From Deltaproteobacteria bacterium (GTDB lineage: Bacteria > Bdellovibrionota > Bacteriovoracia > Bacteriovoracales > Bacteriovoracaceae), in the NCBI GenBank assembly GCA_004356615.1, contig SMWT01000072.1, forward strand, positions 1-40,379: a stretch of DNA of 40,379 nucleotides, in the 5' to 3' direction. A program made the translations under genes and the position numbers. The notes beneath the pieces are model-generated. The model was not told where the DNA came from, ran no database searches, and was given only the letters and a program-made list of their open reading frames with translations. Positions 25,221 through 32,012 of this stretch are shown here, one piece after another (within the stretch, counting starts at the first letter, position 1; every line of letters starts with the position of its first letter).

Positions 25221-25613
25221 TCACCTAAATGATTCTTTGGAAAATGAATTGGGATAAATTTCCGCAAAATCATAGACTTGATGGCCCTGACTGCTTGCTA
25301 CCACTACTTTTAAATCCTTGGCGGCAAATTCGCTCAAGACCTGACGGCAAGGCCCACAGGGAGGAAATCCTTTTTCCGAATAGATATAGATCAGGGAAAT
25401 TTCCTTCTCTCCCTCAGATAAGGCCTTGAAAATAGCAACCCTTTCGGCACAGATGGTTTCACTAAAACTGGCATTTTCAATATTGCATCCAGTATAAGTT
25501 TTTCCCGAGCTGGTTTTTAAGGCGGAGGTTACTTTTATTTTTGAATAGGGTGAATAGGAATTCTTTAGATTTTCCTGGCAAAGGTCTTTTAATTTTTCAA
25601 TGTCCTCTTTCAC
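25221..25613 (-). CDS. cdd: Cytidine deaminase
   Basis: 130 residues from a GTG at 25613, chosen because GGAG lies 6 bases upstream and the length matches the small tetrameric type. An ATG at 25640 is an alternative. Zinc ligands are Cys55 (with catalytic Glu57 in CAERVA), Cys86 and Cys89 (PCGPCRQVL); SPYS near 21-24 and GCNIENASF near 42-50 bind the nucleoside. It converts cytidine and deoxycytidine to uridine forms. It overlaps the 3' end of punA by 17 bases, so the two nucleoside-salvage genes are coupled. Confidence 0.93.
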   Translation of the reverse strand: MKEDIEKLKDLCQENLKNSYSPYSKIKVTSALKTSSGKTYTGCNIENASFSETICAERVAIFKALSEGEKEISLIYIYSEKGFPPCGPCRQVLSEFAAKDLKVVVASSQGHQVYDFAEIYPNSFSKESFR

Positions 25614-26433
25614 TTCCCACTCCAATTTTAATAATGACATTTTTAAGCAAAGAGCTGAAGTCTTCCATAACGGATAAGGCCTGTAGGGTAATATCTTCAT
25701 GGCGAAGTGAGTCGTCAATAATTCCCGCCGCCATATTAGAAATAAGTGATACCCCACATACGTTTAATCCCATATGATGAGCAGCGATGGCCTCAGGGAC
25801 AGTACTCATGCCAACCATATCTGCACCAAGAGCTCGAAACATTCGAATCTCCGCAGGTGTTTCATAACTGGGACCAAGAACGCCTGCATAAACCCCAGCT
25901 TTAAGGCCTATATTCAACTCCATGGCGCTTTGTCTGATGATTTCATTTAATTGGGGATTCCAGGCCTTAGACATATCTGGAAATCTAGGAGCAAAATCAA
26001 AAATATCAGGCCCTACCAGGGGGTTGTTTCCTGTTAGGTTTAAATGATCTTCGATTAGTACAAAATCACCAGGGAAAAAGGATTTGTTAATGCCACCGGA
26101 AACATTGGTAAGAATTAAACTTTCTATTCCGAGGAGGCCTAAGCTGCGAATTGGGTAAACCACTTGATCCTGACTATATCCTTCATAAGCGTGGAGCCTA
26201 CCCTGCAAAGCAATGATTTCCACTCCATTTATTTTTCCTAGCACCAACTGGCCCTCATGACCTTCAACTGAAACATTTTGAAAATGTGGGATTTTAGAAT
26301 AAGGGACAGAAATTTTTTCGCTAAAGGAAGCAATAAAATTCCCGAGTCCTGAACCCAAAACCACTCCAATTTTAGGATGGTAGGGAGATAAGGACTGAAT
26401 ATATTTGGCCGTTGTCTCCAGCATTTTAATCAC
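25597..26433 (-). CDS. punA: Purine nucleoside phosphorylase (trimeric, PNP-I)
   Basis: 278 residues from a GTG at 26433 (an ATG at 26424 is also possible). Motifs: LGSGLGNF (about 27-34, phosphate site), EGHEGQLVLG, GRLHAYEGY, LTNVSGGIN (about 116-124), LIEDHLNLTG and MVGMSTVPEA (purine/ribose site), GVSLISNMAAG. It splits purine nucleosides to base and ribose-1-phosphate. First of a minus-strand group with cdd, so the operon salvages both purine and pyrimidine nucleosides, which would suit an organism that feeds on host nucleic acid. Confidence 0.95.
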   Translation of the reverse strand: MIKMLETTAKYIQSLSPYHPKIGVVLGSGLGNFIASFSEKISVPYSKIPHFQNVSVEGHEGQLVLGKINGVEIIALQGRLHAYEGYSQDQVVYPIRSLGLLGIESLILTNVSGGINKSFFPGDFVLIEDHLNLTGNNPLVGPDIFDFAPRFPDMSKAWNPQLNEIIRQSAMELNIGLKAGVYAGVLGPSYETPAEIRMFRALGADMVGMSTVPEAIAAHHMGLNVCGVSLISNMAAGIIDDSLRHEDITLQALSVMEDFSSLLKNVIIKIGVGSERGH

Positions 26434-26435
26434 GC

Positions 26436-26464
26436 TTGACTCATCCCTGAAAAGAACTCAAAAT
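26436..26464 (+). promoter_or_regulatory. Candidate sigma70 promoter for the 26495 gene
   Basis: -35 TTGACT (26436-26441), 17-base spacer, -10-like CAAAAT (26459-26464; four of six consensus bases). It lies in the 61-base gap shared with the divergent punA start and would begin transcription near 26472. Confidence 0.35.
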
Positions 26465-26494
26465 TAATTAAGACAAATAAAATGGGCCATTACA

Positions 26495-26917
26495 ATGAAA
26501 AAATATTTATACGCACTTTTTTTTCTTAATCTTATTTTATTCTCTATTCCAGGTTTTGCTGAAGACGACACCTTTATGGAAAAAACCATCAATAAAACAA
26601 AAAGAGATTTCTTTACCATTGGGGGATTGGGACTTGGAGGTGCAGCTTTAGGTCTATCTACACTGGCCTTTGTGGACGATCCTAAGGCCAATCTTAAAAA
26701 TGTTGCCATTGGTGGGGCAGTAGGAATCATATTAGGGGTAGGTATCGTCGCTATCAGTCATGCTACTGAGGGAAATATGTATTATGAATCAAACAAATTA
26801 GATCCTAAGGAGTTTGATACTAGCGAGCGAATTAGTTGGCATAAGAGGCAAGTCGAAAAAAATATTTTAGTAATTAAATCAGACCTTCCGCCTTTGACTT
26901 ACGATATTCAATTCTAA
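26495..26917 (+). CDS. Small exported or membrane protein of unknown function
   Basis: 140 residues. A signal peptide or first membrane segment (about 3-22; MKKYLYALFFLNLILFSIPGFA) is followed by two Gly-rich hydrophobic stretches (about 41-60 and 70-90) that look like a membrane hairpin. The C-terminal 45 residues are polar. No family recognised. The gene begins divergently from punA and ends 2 bases before the glycosyltransferase, so they form a pair. Confidence 0.7.
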   Translation: MKKYLYALFFLNLILFSIPGFAEDDTFMEKTINKTKRDFFTIGGLGLGGAALGLSTLAFVDDPKANLKNVAIGGAVGIILGVGIVAISHATEGNMYYESNKLDPKEFDTSERISWHKRQVEKNILVIKSDLPPLTYDIQF

Positions 26918-26919
26918 TC

Positions 26920-27891
26920 ATGAAAATTTTATTTAATCATCCGGAGGTCGTACCCGTCCAGAGGTATGGAGGAACGGAGCGAATTCTGTATTGGCTTATG
27001 AAAGAACTAGTTCTTTTAGGCCATCAAGTATGTTTAGTGGGGAATTATAAAAGTCAGGTAGAAAAAATAGGGGTAGAGCTTATTCCTATTGATAAAAATC
27101 TATCTGATTGGCGCCTCCACATTCCTGGTGATGTGGACGTCATTCATTTATTTATCTCCCCCCATCTAGAATTTGAGCAACCCTTAATGGTTACCCTTCA
27201 TGGTAATGGGAAAGTTGGCGAAATCTTTGATAAAAATACGGTATTTTTATCCAGAAACCATGCCCAGAACCATGGCTCTAAAGAATTTGTCTACAACGGA
27301 ATAGATTTGGCAGAATATCCAGTGTCCACAATTAGAAATAAGGGGTGGGATAAATTTTTATTTTTGGCCAAGGCATCCTGGAAAGTTAAAAATTTAAAAG
27401 CATGTATTGGCGCCTGCAAGGCAGTTAAAAAACATCTTGAGGTGGCCGGTGGGAGAGGGTTTAGTCTCTCTTCCTACATTAACTATAACGGTATAGTTGA
27501 TCAGGATAAAAAGTTAGAGCTCTTAAATGAAACAGATGCTCTCTTGTGGCCTGTTCGTTGGAATGAGCCATTTGGTGTCGCTGTTATTGAATCTATGGCG
27601 CTTGGTAACCCGGTGATTTCCTCTAAGTTTGGATCCTTGCCGGAGCTCATCAATGAAAAAACTGGAATTCTTTGTGATAATTACCTCGATTTTGAAAGCG
27701 CCGTTGGTTTAAACGAGAATAATTTTGACCCAGAATACCTAAGGGATTACGTGGAAAATAAATTCACTGCTAAAATTATGGCCCAAAATTACCTGAAGTA
27801 TTATGAGCGAGTGGACCGGGGAGAGACGCTAAATCCTACCAATCCACATACTGTATCATCTAGAGACCCTCAGGAACTGCTTCCATTCTAG
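26920..27891 (+). CDS. GT-B glycosyltransferase (GT4-like)
   Basis: 323 residues. The N-terminal Rossmann half (VQRYGGTERILYWLMKEL, about 13-30) and C-terminal half with NEPFGVAVIESMALGNPVIS (about 216-235), including the EPFG.xxxE donor-binding motif of GT4 enzymes, are both present. It transfers a sugar from an activated donor, possibly to an envelope glycan or lipid; acceptor unknown. No other sugar gene is nearby. It is shorter than typical GT4 enzymes because the acceptor half is compact. Confidence 0.88.
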   Translation: MKILFNHPEVVPVQRYGGTERILYWLMKELVLLGHQVCLVGNYKSQVEKIGVELIPIDKNLSDWRLHIPGDVDVIHLFISPHLEFEQPLMVTLHGNGKVGEIFDKNTVFLSRNHAQNHGSKEFVYNGIDLAEYPVSTIRNKGWDKFLFLAKASWKVKNLKACIGACKAVKKHLEVAGGRGFSLSSYINYNGIVDQDKKLELLNETDALLWPVRWNEPFGVAVIESMALGNPVISSKFGSLPELINEKTGILCDNYLDFESAVGLNENNFDPEYLRDYVENKFTAKIMAQNYLKYYERVDRGETLNPTNPHTVSSRDPQELLPF

Positions 27892-27952
27892 CTAGAATTA
27901 TAATAACTTGACCTAGTATTCTAAAATTAGCCTTGTGCGGTGAGAAATTATT

Positions 27953-29533
27953 ATGGCCAAAGAATTAGTTATTAATCAGACCTTAAATGAATGTCGGGCC
28001 GCCCTCATCGAAAACGGAGAAATCCTCGACTATTTGATGGATAGAAAACCGGAGGAAAATGATAATCGCCCATCGGTGGGAAATATTTATAAGGCCAAGG
28101 TCTTAAGGGTTCTTCCCGGTATGCAATCGGCCTTTCTCGATATTGGTTACGAAAAGGCCGCCTTTTTATATGTAGATGATGCATATCTTCCAACATTGGA
28201 TGAACAACGGGAGATGGTTGAGCGGGCAAAAAAAAGTAAATTAAAACCTGGGCGTCCAGGTGAAATTATCCCCGATGAACTATCCACTCTGGGAGAAACT
28301 GTAGATATGAGGTTTCGACCAGAAAATGCTATTGAGGATTTTTTAAAAGAGGGCCAAGAAATAATGGTCCAGGTGGCAAAGGAACCGATTTCTACCAAAG
28401 GCCCAAGGGTTACTAGACAGATTACGCTCGCGGGAAGACATGTGGTTTTTATGCCATTTATCGAACACTCTGGGGTCTCTAGAAGAATTGAAAACGAGAA
28501 AGAGAGAGATCGTCTAAAAGAGATATTGGAAAAAATTCGGCCTGAAGGACAGGGGATAATTGCGCGAACTGTCGCTGAGGGACAATCTACTAAAACCATC
28601 AAGGCAGATTTTAATATGTTGGTTAAAATCTGGCGTGAAGTGGATAAAAAAGCAGAAAAACCCAAGGCGCCGGCCTTAATTTATAAGGATTTAACTTTCA
28701 TCCAAAGGGTACTGCGAGATATTACAGATGAAGATGTCTCGCAAATTGTGGTTGATTCGAAAGATAATTACAAAGAAGTAGAAAAATTTATTGGTAAATA
28801 TCTTCCCTCCATGAAAGGTAAGGTCAAACAATATGATGGGGCCATTCCTATCTTTGAACATTATGGAATTGATCTAGAAATTGAAAGGGGACTATCAAAC
28901 AAAGTTTATCTGCCATCAGGTGGTTCACTAAATATTGATCAAACCGAGGCGCTTGTTTCCATCGATGTTAATACTGGGAAGTTTGTAGGGCGGAAAACCC
29001 TGGAAGATACCATTCTTAGAACTAACTTAGAGGCGGTGAGAGAAATCTCTTATCAACTAAGACTTAGAAACTGTGGTGGTTTGATTATTATCGATTTTAT
29101 CGATATGGAAAAAGAAGAAAATCGCAACACCGTTTATTCCGTTTTATTAGAAGCTCTTAAAAAGGATCGGGCCAAAACTAATGTTCTGCCTATATCTGGT
29201 CTTGGTCTAGTGGAGATGACTAGAAAAAGGACCAGGGATACCTTGACCAGAATTATGTGTGAGCACTGTCCATACTGTGAAGGAACGGGAAGGGTAAAGT
29301 CTACTCTATCTGTGAGTTATGAACTTGTTCGGGCGCTCTATAAAGTATTGAGGAAATCGCGGGGCTATAAAAAGGTTTTCATCTATGCCCATCCGGAAGT
29401 TACCGCAAAACTTTGCGGGGAGGATCTTGATGTTATTGAAACTCTTGAGCAGAAATTTGGCACTTCACTCCTCATCAGGTCAGAGAACAACTACCATATA
29501 GAGCAATACGAGATATTTCCCCAGGAATCCTAA
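27953..29533 (+). CDS. rng: Ribonuclease E/G family endoribonuclease (RNase G)
   Basis: 526 residues. An S1-like domain (about 38-145; GNIYKAKVLRVLPGMQSAFLDIG is a longer motif at about 43-65) carries an insertion of roughly 30 residues near 85-125 compared with E. coli RNase G. The catalytic core has Asp338 (SIDVNTGKF) and Asp381 (IIIDFIDM), the metal ligands. A Cys cluster CEHCPYCEGTG (about 448-458) is the zinc-link/terminal motif. It processes 5'-monophosphorylated RNA, including rRNA. No long C-terminal scaffold is present, so RNase G fits better than E. It lies 124 bases upstream of the S6-S18 gene. Confidence 0.92.
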   Translation: MAKELVINQTLNECRAALIENGEILDYLMDRKPEENDNRPSVGNIYKAKVLRVLPGMQSAFLDIGYEKAAFLYVDDAYLPTLDEQREMVERAKKSKLKPGRPGEIIPDELSTLGETVDMRFRPENAIEDFLKEGQEIMVQVAKEPISTKGPRVTRQITLAGRHVVFMPFIEHSGVSRRIENEKERDRLKEILEKIRPEGQGIIARTVAEGQSTKTIKADFNMLVKIWREVDKKAEKPKAPALIYKDLTFIQRVLRDITDEDVSQIVVDSKDNYKEVEKFIGKYLPSMKGKVKQYDGAIPIFEHYGIDLEIERGLSNKVYLPSGGSLNIDQTEALVSIDVNTGKFVGRKTLEDTILRTNLEAVREISYQLRLRNCGGLIIIDFIDMEKEENRNTVYSVLLEALKKDRAKTNVLPISGLGLVEMTRKRTRDTLTRIMCEHCPYCEGTGRVKSTLSVSYELVRALYKVLRKSRGYKKVFIYAHPEVTAKLCGEDLDVIETLEQKFGTSLLIRSENNYHIEQYEIFPQES

Positions 29534-29657
29534 CCTAAAATCAGCACCTTATAATTAATATAATCCTTTGAGTTTTCAGCTCTTTGGTGTTAGGTTACAT
29601 GCAGCAATTTTAGCTTATCTCGCCCAATTATGGGCCTTTTTTGTCCAGGAGGTAAAT
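29534..29657 (+). promoter_or_regulatory. Leader region of the S6-S18 gene
   Basis: 124 bases. A good -10 match TATAAT at 29559-29564 (another at 29550-29555) has no convincing -35, so a promoter here is only possible. The leader then holds a terminator-like hairpin (29622-29642) and an AGGAGG ribosome binding site (29648-29653). This is the position where many bacteria place an S6:S18-binding mRNA leader, but I do not see the usual CCG-containing bulge. Confidence 0.4.
29622..29642 (+). terminator. Terminator-like hairpin just upstream of the S6-S18 ribosome binding site
   Basis: Stem GCCCA (29622-29626), loop ATTA, stem TGGGC (29631-29635), then C and six T (29637-29642). It ends only 5 bases before AGGAGG. 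No promoter fits between it and the gene, so transcripts must pass through it: it is either a weak terminator or an attenuator. Confidence 0.5.
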
Positions 29658-30284
29658 ATGATCTACGAACTGGCCGTAGTTTTAAAAGATGGTTCCGGTG
29701 ATGCCGGAGTCGAATCCACAACAAAAACCCTTAAAGAAATCGTCGCTCAACATGGTGGAGAAATCCTAGTAGAGGATAACTGGGGTGTTTTAACCTTTGC
29801 CCAACCATCTTCTGCAGGCATCAAAAGAGGTGGATATTTATACTTTATGTATAGTTCAGATACTGAGGCCAACAAAGAAGTTAACCGAAGGTTTAATATT
29901 GATGAGTCGATTCTAAAATATATGGTTCTTCGCCTAGGTGAAAATGCTGAAGCTGAAGCTTTAGTTAAAAATTATAAAACCCCATATTCTACTAGTCATA
30001 AGGGCAGTGCCACTGATGGTATTAGTGAAGAGTCTGGTATGGATATGGAAAAAGACCGAAAGAAATTTGCCAAGAGAAAAACTTGTTGGTTTACCGCTAA
30101 AAATGTAAAGGCAGATTGGAAAGACCCTAAAACCTATTCATGGCTGGTTAATGAGTTTGGTAAAATTTCCCCAGCGCGTGTTTCTGGTATTAGCCGGAAA
30201 CATCAAAGAGTTGCCAACAATGCAATTAAGCGTGCAAGAAATCTTGGGATTGCTTCTGCTTTATCAAGAAGAAACGCGGAATAA
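29658..30284 (+). CDS. Fused ribosomal proteins S6 and S18
   Basis: 208 residues from the ATG at 29658, which has a perfect AGGAGG site; a longer frame from 29568 has no ribosome binding site and a non-S6 sequence. Residues 1-96 are S6: MIYELAVVLKDG, an EDNWGVLTFA strand near 39-48, and the C-terminal FNIDESILKYMVLRL. Residues about 97-131 are a polar linker. Residues 132-208 are S18: KRKTCWFTAKNV (139-150) and GKISPARVSGISRKHQ with AIKRARNLG (168-197), which matches the conserved S18 core. In most bacteria S6 and S18 are separate proteins that pair on the 30S platform; here one frame encodes both. There is no stop or frameshift between them. DUF2232 starts 1 base later. Confidence 0.95.
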   Translation: MIYELAVVLKDGSGDAGVESTTKTLKEIVAQHGGEILVEDNWGVLTFAQPSSAGIKRGGYLYFMYSSDTEANKEVNRRFNIDESILKYMVLRLGENAEAEALVKNYKTPYSTSHKGSATDGISEESGMDMEKDRKKFAKRKTCWFTAKNVKADWKDPKTYSWLVNEFGKISPARVSGISRKHQRVANNAIKRARNLGIASALSRRNAE

Positions 30285-30285
30285 A

Positions 30286-31290
30286 ATGGTCTCAGAAAAC
30301 AACGACCGCCGGATGGTGGAAGAAAATGAAAGTCCTCAGTTTGGTAAAATGGTTTTTTTGATCATTATTGCTCTCGCTTTGACTTCTTTTCCTCCCCTAA
30401 GCATTTTAGCTCCGGCCCCAATCGCCTTTGGGTTGCTGCTTTTTGGCAGAAGAAGAGGACTCGTTATGGCAGGCGCCTACGTAGTAGCTCTGTCTTTCTT
30501 GTCTTACTACTACCCAAAGATTTTTCCTCTTTTAGGCCCAATAGCTTTTGCTATGGCATTAGTTGGATATCTTTTGGCCGAAGTGGTTTTAAGGAAAATT
30601 CCACCTAGAAAGGGAATGGTTTATAGCGGATTGGCCCTTTTTTTAGGAATGGGATTGATCGTTGGTCTGGCAACTATGGCCACAGATTTTAGTATTGAAA
30701 AATTGATCGAAGTAAAAGTTGTTGAAGTCATTGAGGAGTTTAAAGCTTCCAATAAACTAGATGGCCTTAAGGCCCAAAGTGGAGAGGAGGCCAGGGCCTT
30801 ATTAGATGTTATCAACAACCCTAAAACACTGGTGAAAAAAATAGTTACTTGGCTTCCTGCGGGAGTTTTTGTTTCAACAATTTTCGCTGTATGGGCCTGC
30901 TTGTATGTGATTCTTAGAAATTCACTACTTTGGCGGGGGAAAGTCTCATATCCTTTTGGACTTAGGGATCTGCTTAATTTTAAGGTGCCGGATTATTTTG
31001 TCTGGCCGCTGATTGGCGCATTGGCCTTAACTTTGGGCGGGGATTATCTTTTAGGAGAAACCGGAGTCATCGTAGGCACCAACCTTTTATACATCTTGGG
31101 AATTTTTTATTTTTTCCAGGGGTTTGGTGTTTTAGTGGACTTTATGGATCACCTCAAAATATATGGCTTTTTTAGAACCCTGCTTATGGCCTTCATATTT
31201 TTCATGGCCTGGAAGGTGCTTGTCATAGTGGGTGTTTTTGACCTTTGGGTTAATTTTAGAAAATTTTTAAAGAAAAAAGAAAGTAAATAA
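30286..31290 (+). CDS. DUF2232 membrane protein (YybS-like)
   Basis: 334 residues from the ATG at 30286, one base after the S6-S18 stop. The longer frame overlapping the ribosomal gene is rejected. About eight membrane helices: hydrophobic segments near 22-42, 45-60, 62-78, 90-108, 112-132, 185-207, 238-258 and 265-330 (several). Gene order between rpsR and rplI-dnaB matches that of DUF2232 proteins in other bacteria. Function is unknown; some relatives are linked to sporulation or envelope work, but nothing here shows that. Confidence 0.82.
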   Translation: MVSENNDRRMVEENESPQFGKMVFLIIIALALTSFPPLSILAPAPIAFGLLLFGRRRGLVMAGAYVVALSFLSYYYPKIFPLLGPIAFAMALVGYLLAEVVLRKIPPRKGMVYSGLALFLGMGLIVGLATMATDFSIEKLIEVKVVEVIEEFKASNKLDGLKAQSGEEARALLDVINNPKTLVKKIVTWLPAGVFVSTIFAVWACLYVILRNSLLWRGKVSYPFGLRDLLNFKVPDYFVWPLIGALALTLGGDYLLGETGVIVGTNLLYILGIFYFFQGFGVLVDFMDHLKIYGFFRTLLMAFIFFMAWKVLVIVGVFDLWVNFRKFLKKKESK

Positions 31291-31300
31291 GGAGAATGAA

Positions 31301-31900
31301 ATGAAAGTAATATTAACAAAAAAAGTTCCTACACTTGGAAATATTGGAGAAGTTGCCAATGTTTCACAAGGATATGGAAGAAATTATCTTATTCCAAATG
31401 GGATGGCCGTTTTAGCAGACAATGCTCATAAAAAAGAATTTGAAAACCACAAAAGAAGACTGACCAAAAAAATTGAAGAAGAAAAAACTGCTGCCATGGA
31501 TATAAAAAAGAAAATCGATGGTTTGGTTATCGAACTTGAAAAGAAAGTTGGCGCAAATGGTAAACTGTTTGGAACAGTAACTACTAGTGAGCTTTCCAAG
31601 CTATTAGGTGATAAAGAAATTGAAGTAGAAAAAAGGTGGATTACCCTTTCTACCCCGATTAAGAGCACCGGCTCTTTTACCGCGGATGTAAAACTATTTA
31701 CTGATGTTATTGCCCAGTTTGAAGTTAAAGTGGCGATGGATCCAAAACAGGCCTTAGAACTTAAAGAAAAACAGGCCCAAGCGGAAAGAAATAAGTCCAA
31801 GAAAAAAGCTGCAGCTGAAACAAAAGAGGTAGCAGAAGAAGAAGTTGAAAAGACCGAGGAAGAAAAACTGCGCGAAGAAGCAGAAAAAATAATTGGTTAG
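31301..31900 (+). CDS. rplI: Ribosomal protein L9 with C-terminal extension
   Basis: 199 residues against about 148 usually. The N-terminal rRNA-binding domain is typical (TLGNIGEVANVSQGYGRNYL, 11-30; IPNGMA), followed by the long connecting helix (about 41-76) and C-terminal domain (about 77-146; GANGKLFGTVT). Residues about 147-199 are an extra Lys/Glu/Ala-rich helix-like tail. GGAGAATGA precedes the ATG. An intrinsic terminator follows the gene. The order S18, DUF2232, L9, DnaB is conserved in several phyla. Confidence 0.95.
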   Translation: MKVILTKKVPTLGNIGEVANVSQGYGRNYLIPNGMAVLADNAHKKEFENHKRRLTKKIEEEKTAAMDIKKKIDGLVIELEKKVGANGKLFGTVTTSELSKLLGDKEIEVEKRWITLSTPIKSTGSFTADVKLFTDVIAQFEVKVAMDPKQALELKEKQAQAERNKSKKKAAAETKEVAEEEVEKTEEEKLREEAEKIIG

Positions 31901-31907
31901 ATTATAA

Positions 31908-31935
31908 GGGGATGCATTATGCATCCCTTTTTTTT
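31908..31935 (+). terminator. Intrinsic terminator after rplI
   Basis: Stem GGGATGC, loop ATTAT, stem GCATCCC, followed by a run of eight T. It starts a few bases after the rplI stop and would end the rng/S6-S18/L9 transcript, so dnaB probably needs its own promoter or read-through. Confidence 0.85.
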
Positions 31936-31968
31936 GACGCCACTTTATTAACTAAGATGGCCTTGTCA

Positions 31969-32009
31969 ACAACCTCTTAAAAAAGTAGATTCTATTTTTA
32001 AGAGGTTGT
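31969..32009 (+). promoter_or_regulatory. 15-bp inverted repeat covering the dnaB ribosome binding site
   Basis: Perfect arms: 31969-31983 (ACAACCTCTTAAAAA) and 31995-32009 (TTTTTAAGAGGTTGT), separated by 11 bases. The AAGAGG that serves as the dnaB ribosome binding site (32000-32005) lies in the right arm, 3 bases before the hairpin ends and 7 before the ATG. In RNA the stem would hide the site; in DNA it could be an operator. Confidence 0.75.
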
Positions 32010-32012
32010 AAA

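Noticed and set aside
27885-27904. Palindrome ATTCTAGCTAGAAT and TATAAT before rng as a promoter/operator
   Set aside because: The palindrome has no loop, overlaps the glycosyltransferase stop, and no -35 matches the TATAAT; too weak to list.
28147-28665. 172-residue minus-strand open frame inside rng
   Set aside because: Ser-rich shadow of the well supported RNase G frame.
29568-29657. N-terminal extension of the S6-S18 gene
   Set aside because: It covers the leader hairpin, has no S6 similarity, and AGGAGG points to the ATG at 29658.
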